Assembly: GCA_021208885.1 (NCBI GenBank)
Contig: JAJOJF010000015.1
Coordinates: 1-64,000, forward strand
Direction of reading: 5' to 3'
DNA: 64,000 nucleotides
Source: Burkholderiaceae bacterium
GTDB lineage: Bacteria > Pseudomonadota > Gammaproteobacteria > Burkholderiales > Burkholderiaceae_B
Both the position numbers and the translations under genes were made by a program. The notes below the pieces were generated by a model. That model had not been told where the DNA came from. It worked only from the letters and a program-made list of their open reading frames with translations, and made no database searches. Positions 27,235-35,640 of this stretch are shown piece by piece; within the stretch, counting starts at the first letter, position 1; each line of letters begins with the position of its first letter.

Positions 27235-27957
27235 ATGGTTGAATTCAAAAACGTCAGCAAGCGTTTCGGCTCAACGGTGGTGCTTGATGGCGTTGACCTG
27301 TCGATTGATGCTGGAGAGGTCGTTGTTCTAATCGGCCCCTCAGGCTCGGGCAAATCAACCCTGTTGCGCTGCATCAACGCACTTGAGACCATTGATGGAG
27401 GGGACTTGCTTGTTGATGGCTTAAGCGTTCGTGGCGGCAAATCCACGGTCAGGGAAATCCGGCAAGAAGCCGGCATGGTGTTTCAGCAGTTCAACCTTTT
27501 CCCACAAATGACAGCCCTTGAGAACGTAGCGTTTGGACCCCAGCAGGTTAGAAGAACCTCCAAGTCTCAGGCCGAACAAGAAGCGCTTGCGCTGCTAGAG
27601 AAGGTTGGCCTGCTCGAGCGTAAAGACCACTATCCCAATGAACTGTCTGGTGGCCAGCAACAGCGCGTGGCGATTGCCCGGGCGCTTGCCGTCAAGCCCA
27701 AGCTGATGCTCTTTGATGAGCCAACCTCTGCACTTGACCCTGAGCTACGCCAAGAGGTCCTCCGAGTGATGCAAGCACTTGCTGAAGAAGGCATGACCAT
27801 GATTGTGGTGACTCATGAAATCTCCTTTGCGCGTAAAGTTGGCACTCGACTGATTTTCATGGAGCATGGTCATATCGCCGTTGATGGCCCACCCAATGAG
27901 CTGATCGACAACCCGAGCAACCCGCGCTTGCGTGAATTCTTGCAACACGTGGAGTAA
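27235..27957 (+). CDS. glnQ: Polar amino acid ABC transporter ATPase
   Basis: The ATPase of the importer has 240 residues, the same length as E. coli GlnQ. It shows Walker A GPSGSGKST near 36, the Q-loop FQQFNLFPQ near 85, signature LSGGQQQR near 138 and Walker B LMLFDEPTSALDP near 158. The ATG at 27235 gives the usual start MVEFKNVSKRFG; a GTG at 27229 overlapping the permease stop is an alternative. It is tightly linked to glnP and to the C45 peptidase gene seven bases downstream. Confidence 0.92.
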   Translation: MVEFKNVSKRFGSTVVLDGVDLSIDAGEVVVLIGPSGSGKSTLLRCINALETIDGGDLLVDGLSVRGGKSTVREIRQEAGMVFQQFNLFPQMTALENVAFGPQQVRRTSKSQAEQEALALLEKVGLLERKDHYPNELSGGQQQRVAIARALAVKPKLMLFDEPTSALDPELRQEVLRVMQALAEEGMTMIVVTHEISFARKVGTRLIFMEHGHIAVDGPPNELIDNPSNPRLREFLQHVE

Positions 27958-27964
27958 TCCGGCC

Positions 27965-29029
27965 ATGCTGAACTATCTTGACCTTTCCGGCACACACCAT
28001 GAAGTCGGTGCCGCACTTGGGCGTTTTGGCGCAAAGGCGCTACATCACTACGCACAAATCAGCCCTGGCTGGAAACACATCATGCGGTTTCGGCAGCATC
28101 CGATGGTTCAATCGATGCAAGAGCTCGTTCGAGAGCATCACCCGCAATACTGGGCTGAACTTCAAGGAATGGCGCAAGGCCTGGAGATGCCATTTGAAGA
28201 TGTATTTGTGTGGAACTGTAGGGGTGACCTATGGGCTTGGGGACCCGATGGTTGCACCACTGTACAGCAGCCTGGAGCCCAGACTTTACTGGCGCACAAT
28301 GAAGATGGAGATCCGCTGTTTGCGGGCCATTGTGGTATCGCACACATCCAGGCGGGGTTAGACATCGCCTTTACCGCCTTTGTTTATCCAGGCTCGATCC
28401 CGGGCCACACCTTTGGCGCTAACGCTAAAGGCCTGTGCATGACTGTCAACAACCTGCGTACCCTGCATGCCAAGCCCGGCGTGCCGCGCATGATCGTCAC
28501 GCGTCAGCTAATAAGCTTGCCCACCATCGCGAGCGCGACGCTCTATTTGCGCTCTATTGATCCAGCCGGCGGGTTTCATGTCACATTGGGCCAGGCTGGC
28601 ACTGACACGCTGACTAGCATCGAATTCACCAACCGTCACACTTCAATCATTAATGTGTCGGAACCAGCTGGTCATGCCAACCACATGATCCATTCGGCCA
28701 TGCGCCATCAACCGCAGATCATCACCGGATCATCTGGATTCCGTCAGGCACGGCTTGAGCAAATATTGAATGCGCAACCGTCAGCCGAACCGTTAAAGAT
28801 TTTGTTTGACACCGACAACAGTGAATTCCCTATTTTCCGGAAAGACCCAAACGACCCAGACACCGAGAACACCTTGGCTAGCGCGCGCTTTGAAATCCAG
28901 GCAAATGCGGTACAGTGGCAAGTTCATACCAGTCAGTCGTTCGAGCCCCTGTACCGATTGACGAACGACCAGATTCAAAACCAAGCCACTGCACAGCCGC
29001 CCCTATGCGCTCAGCCAGTCAACCAGTGA
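27965..29029 (+). CDS. C45-family autoproteolytic acyltransferase/hydrolase
   Basis: A protein of 354 residues in peptidase family C45, related to fungal acyl-CoA:6-aminopenicillanate acyltransferase. These Ntn-hydrolases cleave themselves just before a cysteine. Here Cys97 in PDGCTTV is the likely nucleophile, and LLAHNEDGDP follows near 108. The N-terminal part contains GALGRFGAKA-like helix sequence. No signal peptide is seen, so it should be cytosolic. Position directly behind glnQ suggests it processes the imported compound, perhaps hydrolysing an amide or acyl-amino acid; this is inference. The ATG at 27965 is preferred over an upstream frame lying within glnQ. Confidence 0.85.
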   Translation: MLNYLDLSGTHHEVGAALGRFGAKALHHYAQISPGWKHIMRFRQHPMVQSMQELVREHHPQYWAELQGMAQGLEMPFEDVFVWNCRGDLWAWGPDGCTTVQQPGAQTLLAHNEDGDPLFAGHCGIAHIQAGLDIAFTAFVYPGSIPGHTFGANAKGLCMTVNNLRTLHAKPGVPRMIVTRQLISLPTIASATLYLRSIDPAGGFHVTLGQAGTDTLTSIEFTNRHTSIINVSEPAGHANHMIHSAMRHQPQIITGSSGFRQARLEQILNAQPSAEPLKILFDTDNSEFPIFRKDPNDPDTENTLASARFEIQANAVQWQVHTSQSFEPLYRLTNDQIQNQATAQPPLCAQPVNQ

Positions 29030-29925
29030 TACACAGCCTTGACGAACTCAAGCAACTCATCATCGACATCGGTCGGGGTCAAGCCAGCATCTCGCTAGGC
29101 AGCAAAACTTTGCAAGTACTCGCTGTCTTGGTCGAGAATCCAAACCAGGTTGCTTTGCACTCGATATCCGAGGTAGCCAAGGCTGTCGGTGTTAACGCAT
29201 CGACGCTAACTCGCCTGGCAAGCCGCCTAGGCTTTGGTGGCTATGGTGAGTTTCAGGCGGTATTCAAGCGCAACCTTACCAACTCATCAGCCCCCTTTTA
29301 CTCTGAGCAAGGCAAACGCCTGCTGCAGACACCCCGCACAGTCAGTGCCGGCGCTAATCGGCATGTGCTCGACAGTATTGCCGCAGACTCTATCCGAAAT
29401 ATCGAAGCAGCCATTGCCGCAACTGACCCCAAAACCATGCTGCAAGCTGCCGCCAGAATCGCCCGGGCTCGCCGTGTGGTGATCTACGGTTTGCGACAGT
29501 TTCACGCAATTGCAAGCTATCTGGTCTACGGCTTAAACCTGATTCGGCCAGACGTGAGCCTGCTCGACGCCAATGCCATGGGCGTGGCCGAGGGTTTGTC
29601 GCAACTTGGTTCCCAAGACATCCTGATTGTGGCGAGCGTTGCGCCGTACACACGCTTGGTAGCCGAAGTCGCCAAAACCGCCCATGACAACGGGATTCAG
29701 GTCGTTGCGCTCAGCGACTCACTGGCCTCGCCATTGGTCACGCACGCTCAATACCCCTTCCTTATTCCCCACACAGGCAGCTATATCAGCAATAGCCTGG
29801 GTGCCTACCTAGTGTTCTGTGAGGGGCTAGTGAACTTGGTTGCCAAAGAGCTTGGTGCGGCCGGGCTAAAAACAATCAAACAACGCGAGCGCTTGATTGA
29901 GCAGCTCAAAATCGAAATGGGCTAA
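29005..29925 (+). CDS. RpiR/MurR-family transcriptional regulator
   Basis: A regulator of 306 residues with an N-terminal RpiR-type helix-turn-helix (LHSISEVAKAVGVNASTLTRLASRLGF split across about residues 44-70) and a C-terminal SIS domain (about 120-265, with VVIYGLRQFHAIASYLV). SIS domains usually bind phosphosugars, but RpiR-type proteins next to amino acid transporters and C45 peptidases probably sense another ligand. The ATG at 29005 overlaps the end of the peptidase gene by 25 bases. It probably controls the glnHPQ-C45 operon. Confidence 0.87.
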   Translation: MRSASQPVIHSLDELKQLIIDIGRGQASISLGSKTLQVLAVLVENPNQVALHSISEVAKAVGVNASTLTRLASRLGFGGYGEFQAVFKRNLTNSSAPFYSEQGKRLLQTPRTVSAGANRHVLDSIAADSIRNIEAAIAATDPKTMLQAAARIARARRVVIYGLRQFHAIASYLVYGLNLIRPDVSLLDANAMGVAEGLSQLGSQDILIVASVAPYTRLVAEVAKTAHDNGIQVVALSDSLASPLVTHAQYPFLIPHTGSYISNSLGAYLVFCEGLVNLVAKELGAAGLKTIKQRERLIEQLKIEMG

Positions 29926-29939
29926 GGCAATCGAATCGG

Positions 29940-30548
29940 TTAAGCAGGCCTTTTGCTCAGCGCCTGCTCTAAAAACATCAAACGATCCTGACCCCAGTAC
30001 ATCTTGCCGTCAAGCACGTAGGTTGGTGCGCCGAATACGCCCAACTCGATGGCATTGTCGGTGTATCGATCATAAATTCCTTGCACCACGTCTGATTTGG
30101 CCTGAGCTAGGCAGTCCGATGGCAGATCACACTCAGCCAAAATTTGGGTCAAGGTCTGTTCATCAGCAATGTCACGTTCTTGTGCCCAGACAGCCGACAT
30201 CAATGCACCGGCGAACTTAAATGCGGCCTGATCGCCATGAGATTGCTCAACGGCAACAATCGTTTTAGAGGCTAGAGCTGAGACCACCGGAAAAAACTTT
30301 GGCTCCAGATTCAGGGGCACATTCAAATAATCCCGAAATAAAGCCAGCTCAACGAGTCGATAAGCTTGGCGCTTAGGATGTCGGTCCTTGAGCACAACAC
30401 CACCGAACACGGGAAACACCCGTCCCAAGTCAATCGGACGTACGCGAATCTGCGCGCCGGCTGCAGCTGCAATGCCAGCCAAACGCTGATGTCCCAGATA
30501 GGTCCAGGGGCTCTGGGGAGCCAAATAATAATCAATGGTGATAGTCAT
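29940..30548 (-). CDS. 2-hydroxychromene-2-carboxylate isomerase-like, DsbA-fold
   Basis: A 202-residue protein of the kappa-class GST / DsbA fold. The start DYYLAPQSPWTYLGHQRL places Ser13 at the glutathione-activating position used by this isomerase family, and FGAPTYVLDGKMYWGQDRL near residue 171 is the typical cis-Pro and C-terminal segment. The named reaction belongs to naphthalene breakdown, but most homologues act on unknown substrates. It converges on the RpiR gene with a 14-base gap. Confidence 0.85.
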   Translation of the reverse strand: MTITIDYYLAPQSPWTYLGHQRLAGIAAAAGAQIRVRPIDLGRVFPVFGGVVLKDRHPKRQAYRLVELALFRDYLNVPLNLEPKFFPVVSALASKTIVAVEQSHGDQAAFKFAGALMSAVWAQERDIADEQTLTQILAECDLPSDCLAQAKSDVVQGIYDRYTDNAIELGVFGAPTYVLDGKMYWGQDRLMFLEQALSKRPA

Positions 30549-30768
30549 AGGGTTGCTCAGGTGATTAATCAGTCATTCGAACTTAAACGATAGGCTCTCT
30601 TTTGTGTATCGGGTTTGTACCGCCTTGCCGAGCAATGCCTTGCCAACAAGTGTTGAGGCAACTGTGTCAACCCCACACGATGCCCATGAAACTGATATCC
30701 AATGAGACTGATTGACCACCTCGGCCACTCAAACTAGACTAAAGCCATCCCAAACCATAGGTGCTGCC

Positions 30769-31605
30769 GTGAAACTGAAACTTGCATCCTGCCTGCTAGC
30801 GCTGCTGCCTGCTGCCACCCTAGGCCAAGAAGTCCCCAAGGAAATGGCCGGGATTTGGGCAACTCCAAATTGCAGCTCACCGCAAGACACCTTGGCTTTC
30901 TATAAGAGCTTCTATCTATGGATAGGCGAGCAAGAGACGGCACTGACTGGCTTAACCAAGCCCCAAGCCCAACCGCAGGGCTGGACTCGACTTGAAGATT
31001 CAGACGGATACCCGAACTTTTTTACTGTGCTGCCCGACGGCAGGCTGCGTGAGGCTTTTTTGCCGGACAACGCTGATTCGGGATCGACTCCTGCTGACGA
31101 CTGGCAAACCACCGATTACGAATCTTGCGGCAACACCCTGCCACGCAGCCAAGTTCTGTTGCATGGTGAGCCCGTTGCCCTGCTGCAAGTACTAAGCAAC
31201 GCGCAAAGTATTTGCCAAACCAACCGCCAGGCTTGTGCCAGTGAGCTATTTGCTGGCATCGATGTCTCTGGCGATGGCAACCTGAGCACGGCTGAAATCG
31301 CGCGCCTTTTCAGAGTGGCCGGCTACCTAGCCACCGTTAGCGAAGACACCCCTGCTAGTAACGACGAATTGGTTGGCGTGGTAGCTGCTGCGCTTCCCGT
31401 AGGGCCTTTGATAGCGTCGGCCATCATCAACTCGTTTGACTATGATGACAATGGTGTCGTGTCTTTGGCTGAACTTAGCCAGGATCGCGGCACGCTGATC
31501 GATCAGCTCGAACCCGAGACGGGAGATGAACTCAATTCGCGCTTTAACCAAATGAAAGAAGCGTTAAAGCCCTTAGGCCGTCTTCTGGAGAACTTTGGAC
31601 AGTAG
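30769..31605 (+). CDS. Exported protein with two EF-hand motifs
   Basis: I do not recognise a named family. The start GTG at 30769 gives a clean signal peptide (VKLKLASCLLALLPAATLGQ, about 20 residues), whereas an upstream TTG would add a polar head. Two canonical EF-hand loops are visible: DVSGDGNLSTAE near residue 164 and DYDDNGVVSLAE near 225. Both have the acidic 1, 3, 5 and 12 positions for calcium. The N-terminal half has three conserved-looking cysteines. It is likely periplasmic and calcium binding. The next small gene follows within 12 bases. Confidence 0.75.
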   Translation: MKLKLASCLLALLPAATLGQEVPKEMAGIWATPNCSSPQDTLAFYKSFYLWIGEQETALTGLTKPQAQPQGWTRLEDSDGYPNFFTVLPDGRLREAFLPDNADSGSTPADDWQTTDYESCGNTLPRSQVLLHGEPVALLQVLSNAQSICQTNRQACASELFAGIDVSGDGNLSTAEIARLFRVAGYLATVSEDTPASNDELVGVVAAALPVGPLIASAIINSFDYDDNGVVSLAELSQDRGTLIDQLEPETGDELNSRFNQMKEALKPLGRLLENFGQ

Positions 31606-31616
31606 GAAGGTAAACC

Positions 31617-31928
31617 ATGGCACTGAATTGTCGCGTTGGAGACTTGGCCATCACGGTTAAATGCGAGATCCCCGAGAACCTGGGGCGGATTGTGCGCGTG
31701 GTTGCCTCGAACGGCATCGAGCACTGGTCTGACTATGGGCCCATGCATACCTGGGAAGTTGAGACGTTATCACAATCGGAAACGCTGACTTACGTAATTA
31801 AAGGCAAACTGTGCTTCAAAAGCAAGGGCCCAGTGCCTGATGCATTCTTGCGGCCACTGCGCCCCCCGGCGGACGAACCAGTTCTAGAAGATACTGAAAG
31901 CATGCCATCTGAACCAACCGCGGCCTAA
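31617..31928 (+). CDS. Small hypothetical protein
   Basis: A 103-residue protein with a strong ribosome binding site (AGGAAGG, six bases before the ATG). It begins MALNCRVGDLAITVKCEIPEN, continues with a predicted beta-rich core (GRIVRVVASNG, then WEVETLSQ) and ends with a Pro/Glu-rich tail. Similar short proteins starting with a CRVGDLAI-type strand occur in beta- and gammaproteobacteria and phages, with no known function. It has no signal peptide or membrane segment. Confidence 0.65.
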   Translation: MALNCRVGDLAITVKCEIPENLGRIVRVVASNGIEHWSDYGPMHTWEVETLSQSETLTYVIKGKLCFKSKGPVPDAFLRPLRPPADEPVLEDTESMPSEPTAA

Positions 31929-31981
31929 AAAACCGAGTAATCGCCACTTCCTGCCCCCGAAACTGCGATGCCAACACTGAC

Positions 31982-31998
31982 GCCAAGTACTGCTTGGC
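31982..31998 (+). promoter_or_regulatory. Inverted repeat before the aldehyde dehydrogenase gene
   Basis: GCCAAG-TACTG-CTTGGC is a six-base inverted repeat 35 bases before the ATG. It is followed by two direct copies of GGCAGTA seven bases apart. It may be an operator or part of the leader; no regulator gene adjoins it. Confidence 0.3.
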
Positions 31999-32033
31999 AG
32001 TATCATGCTGGCAGTAATTGACCAGGGGGACGC

Positions 32034-33512
32034 ATGAAACAATACCAAGCCTATATCGATGGACAATGGGTAGATCCAGCCAGTGGCCAGTGGTTCGACA
32101 CGGAGAACCCATTCACTGGTCAGCCGTGGGCAAAAATCCCGCGCTGCAATGCCGCGGACGCGGAGCGCGCGGTCAGAGCGGCATGGCTGGCGTTTGACAA
32201 AGGCCCCTGGTCCAAATTCACGGCTAGTCAGCGTGGTGCCATGCTGCGCAAGCTCGGCGATCTGATTGCGGAGAAAGCCGAGTACCTCGCTGATATTGAA
32301 GTGCGTGACAACGGCAAACTCAAAGCGGAAATGTACGCGCAAACCCAGTACATGCCGCAGTGGTTTTACTATTTTGGTGGCTTGGCCGACAAAATAGAAG
32401 GCGCGGTTATTCCGGTAGACAAGCCAGGCTTTTTTAACTTCACCCGCCACGAGCCCTATGGCGTGGTGACCATCATCACGCCCTGGAACTCGCCGTTGTT
32501 GCTAGTAGCGTGGAAACTTGCACCCGCACTGGCAGCAGGCAATACCGTGATTATCAAGCCGTCCGAGTTCACCTCGGCCTCGGCGCTTGAATTCATGAAC
32601 CTGGTTGAACAAGCCGGATTCCCGAAGGGTGTGATCAACGTGGTCACGGGATTTGGCAGCGAAGTGGGCAGCGCTCTGGTGGAGCACCCCAAAGTCGCAC
32701 GCGTGGCATTCACCGGCGGCGAAATGGGCGGCGTCAAAGTAGCCGAGGCCGCTGCCCGGGGTTTAAAACCCGTATCGCTCGAGCTTGGCGGCAAGTCGCC
32801 CAACATCATTTTTGAAGATGCCAACATCGACAACGCCGTCAAAGGCGCCGTCTCCGGCATTTTTGCGGCTACAGGGCAAACGTGTCTCGCAGGCTCTCGC
32901 CTGCTAGTCCACGAGAGCGTGCACGACGAGGTGGTCGAGAAATTGTTGACTCTGGCAAAAACCGCGCAAATGGGTGACCCCATGCAAGCCAGCACTCAGG
33001 TTGGCCCGGTCACTACTCGCCCCCAGTACGAGAAAATCCTCTCCTATATCGATGTTGCCAAGGGCGAAGGCGCCAACTGCGTGTTAGGTGGTGCGGCGGC
33101 CACTCGACCTGAATGCGGCCAGGGCTGGTTTGTTGAACCCACGATCTTCACTGGCGTCAACAACCAGATGCGGATCGCGCAAGAAGAAGTCTTTGGACCG
33201 GTGCTCTCAATTATCAAGTTCTCAAATGACGATGAGGCGGTCGAATTGGCCAACGACGTACTCTACGGCTTGGCTGCTGGTGTCTGGACTCAGAGCATCA
33301 ACCGTGCCATCGACATCTCCGCTCGCATTCGTGCCGGCACCGTGTGGGTCAACGCCTACCGTGTGGTGAGCTACATGTCGCCTTTTGGTGGCTACAAACG
33401 CTCTGGCCTGGGTCGTGAGAATGGGCAAGCCATGATCTACGAGTACCTGCAAACCAAGAGCGTTTGGATTAACACCAACAAAGAGATCGCCAATCCGTTT
33501 GTGATGGGTTAG
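32034..33512 (+). CDS. NAD(P)-dependent aldehyde dehydrogenase
   Basis: A 492-residue aldehyde dehydrogenase with all catalytic residues: Asn in TPWNSP near 152, the general base Glu in LELGGKSP near 250 and the nucleophile Cys in GQTCLAGSR near 284. The usual FTGS motif reads FTGG here. The closest types are betaine-, carnitine- or vanillin-type family 9 dehydrogenases, but the substrate cannot be assigned. It starts behind an AGGGGGA ribosome binding site and is followed 12 bases later by the ABC exporter, with a possible shared transcript. Confidence 0.9.
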   Translation: MKQYQAYIDGQWVDPASGQWFDTENPFTGQPWAKIPRCNAADAERAVRAAWLAFDKGPWSKFTASQRGAMLRKLGDLIAEKAEYLADIEVRDNGKLKAEMYAQTQYMPQWFYYFGGLADKIEGAVIPVDKPGFFNFTRHEPYGVVTIITPWNSPLLLVAWKLAPALAAGNTVIIKPSEFTSASALEFMNLVEQAGFPKGVINVVTGFGSEVGSALVEHPKVARVAFTGGEMGGVKVAEAAARGLKPVSLELGGKSPNIIFEDANIDNAVKGAVSGIFAATGQTCLAGSRLLVHESVHDEVVEKLLTLAKTAQMGDPMQASTQVGPVTTRPQYEKILSYIDVAKGEGANCVLGGAAATRPECGQGWFVEPTIFTGVNNQMRIAQEEVFGPVLSIIKFSNDDEAVELANDVLYGLAAGVWTQSINRAIDISARIRAGTVWVNAYRVVSYMSPFGGYKRSGLGRENGQAMIYEYLQTKSVWINTNKEIANPFVMG

Positions 33513-33524
33513 TGAGATGACGCC

Positions 33525-35351
33525 TTGAGACAGTTTGGCACTGACAGCAGCGAGTCTCCCCGCTCGAATCACCGCGCCGATTGGCAGGTGATTCGGGATC
33601 TGCTGCCGTATCTGCTGGCATACAAATGGCGAGTAGCATTCGCGCTGGCCTGTATGGTGCTGGCCAAGTTCGCCAACTTGGGCGTGCCGATCGTGCTCAA
33701 AGACATGGTCAACGCGCTTGATGTCAACACCATGGCTGGTGCGTTGTTAGTCGTACCGATCGGGCTAATCATAGGCTATGGCCTGCTCAGGCTCTCTACG
33801 TCTCTCTTTACGGAACTCAGGGAAGCCCTGTTTGCGCGTGTCACCCAGCACGCAGTGCGCCAGATCGCATTAAATGTCTTTAACCATCTGCACCGACTGT
33901 CGCTTAACTTTCATCTGTCGCGTCAGACTGGCGGCGTGAGCCGTGACATCGAGCGCGGCACCCGTGCCATTCAGACGCTGGTCTCATTCTCGCTTTACAG
34001 CATTTTCCCGACATTTTTTGAGTTTGCGTTAGTGCTGGGCTATCTAGCCATCTTCTATGACATCTGGTTCTCTATCATCACGCTCGTGGCTCTGGTGCTC
34101 TACATCATATTCACGGTGGTAGTGACTGAGTGGCGCACCAACTTGCGCCGCACCATGAACCAGCTAGACACCCGCGCCAATCAAAAAGCCATCGACTCGC
34201 TGCTGAATTTTGAGACAGTGAAGTACTTTGGCAATGAAGACTATGAAACTCGTCGCTACGATGAGAGCATGCAGCAGTATCAAAAAGCGGCGATCATATC
34301 GCAACAATCGTTGGCTGCACTGAACCTTGGTCAGCAAATCATCATTTCGATTGGCTTGGTACTCATCATCTGGCGAGCAGCTGCAGGCGTGGCCAATGGC
34401 AGCCTCACGCTTGGTGACCTGGTATTGGTCAACACACTCATGATTCAGCTATACATGCCGCTGAATTTCCTGGGTGTGGTGTATCGCGAGCTCAAACAAT
34501 CGACCGCTGATATTGACCGTATGTTTGGGCTACTGCATGAGCAAGAAGAGATCACCGACACACCAGGCGCGCCGGCGATCGTGATACGGGACCCAAGCAA
34601 GGGTCCCACTGTCAGGTTTGAGCGCGTCAGTTTCAGTTATGACAAACAGCGCCCAGTGCTCAAAGATATCAGCTTCACGATTGCAGCAGGCACCACAACG
34701 GCCGTGGTTGGTCGCAGCGGTGCCGGCAAAAGTACACTATCGCGCCTGCTGTTCCGTTTCTATGACGTTGACAGCGGCAGCATCTGCCTAGACGACCAGG
34801 ATGTGCGCAGTGTCACCCAGACAAGCCTGCGCCAAGCCATTGGCATCGTGCCCCAAGACACCGTGCTTTTTAACGACACCATTGGCTACAACATTCGCTA
34901 CGGCAGGCCTGATGCGTCGGACTCTGAAGTGCACGCAGCCGCGCAAGCGGCTCAATTAGGAGCCTTCATTGAACGTCTGCCACAAGGTTTTGATACACCA
35001 GTCGGTGAACGAGGGTTAAAGCTATCTGGCGGCGAGAAGCAGCGCTTGGCTATCGCCCGTACGCTGCTGAAAAACCCTGCCCTATTGGTGTTTGACGAGG
35101 CAACATCGGCGCTGGACTCGCGTACTGAGCGTGCGTTGCAAACGGAGCTCTGGAAACTGGCCCGCAATCGATCGACCTTGATCATTGCACACCGGCTTTC
35201 TACGATTGTTCATGCGGATCAGATTTTGGTGATTGACCATGGTGAATTGGTTGAATCTGGCACACACGAGCGCCTGCTCGCGAGTGGAGGCACCTACGCC
35301 CAGATGTGGCAAATGCAGCTATCTGAGCCCGAGAACGCCCGCAAAGCCTGA
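33525..35351 (+). CDS. Atm1/HMT1-type ABC exporter
   Basis: A half-transporter of 608 residues with a six-helix domain followed by an ATPase. The transmembrane part contains the Atm1-family stretch LNFHLSRQTGGVSRDIERG near 125 and LLNFETVKYFGNEDYE near 226. The ATPase has GRSGAGKST near 403, LSGGEKQR near 505 and LLVFDEATSALDS near 525. Bacterial and mitochondrial Atm1 proteins export glutathione-based compounds and help metal resistance or Fe-S metabolism. The start is TTG at 33525; an ATG a few bases earlier opens only a three-codon frame. Confidence 0.9.
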   Translation: MRQFGTDSSESPRSNHRADWQVIRDLLPYLLAYKWRVAFALACMVLAKFANLGVPIVLKDMVNALDVNTMAGALLVVPIGLIIGYGLLRLSTSLFTELREALFARVTQHAVRQIALNVFNHLHRLSLNFHLSRQTGGVSRDIERGTRAIQTLVSFSLYSIFPTFFEFALVLGYLAIFYDIWFSIITLVALVLYIIFTVVVTEWRTNLRRTMNQLDTRANQKAIDSLLNFETVKYFGNEDYETRRYDESMQQYQKAAIISQQSLAALNLGQQIIISIGLVLIIWRAAAGVANGSLTLGDLVLVNTLMIQLYMPLNFLGVVYRELKQSTADIDRMFGLLHEQEEITDTPGAPAIVIRDPSKGPTVRFERVSFSYDKQRPVLKDISFTIAAGTTTAVVGRSGAGKSTLSRLLFRFYDVDSGSICLDDQDVRSVTQTSLRQAIGIVPQDTVLFNDTIGYNIRYGRPDASDSEVHAAAQAAQLGAFIERLPQGFDTPVGERGLKLSGGEKQRLAIARTLLKNPALLVFDEATSALDSRTERALQTELWKLARNRSTLIIAHRLSTIVHADQILVIDHGELVESGTHERLLASGGTYAQMWQMQLSEPENARKA

Positions 35352-35364
35352 TTAACCATTCGCT

Positions 35365-35640
35365 TTAGCCGCTTTCCAATCGCGGAATGAAATACACCTC
35401 AGCACCGGGTGCGAGCGGCTGCGTGTAAACAATCTCATGGACAACGCCATCAATGGCAATCGCGCTGTCCTCCTCGAGCACTGCAGCCAACCCAGGATAC
35501 CGCCGGTCGATTTCACGTAGCAAGCCTCGAACCGTTGAGACCGCCAGCTCGAACGTTTCTTCACCGCGCGTGTAAGGCTCAAACGCACCGGTTAGGGTGA
35601 CCTTGACCGGCCTAGCCTGGTCAGCATTCGTGTCAGGCAC
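35365..35640 (-). CDS. MoaD/ThiS-family small protein in the molybdenum hydroxylase operon
   Basis: A 91-residue protein with the ubiquitin-like MoaD fold pattern: VKVTLTGAFEPYTRGEE at the start, LLREIDRRYPGLAAVLEED in the middle helix and PLAPGAEVYFIPRLESG at the C-terminus. True sulfur carriers end in Gly-Gly; this one ends ESG, so thiocarboxylation is doubtful. The start overlaps the end of the large subunit gene by eight bases. It is likely a dedicated cofactor-related factor or a degenerated copy. Confidence 0.7.
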   Translation of the reverse strand: MPDTNADQARPVKVTLTGAFEPYTRGEETFELAVSTVRGLLREIDRRYPGLAAVLEEDSAIAIDGVVHEIVYTQPLAPGAEVYFIPRLESG

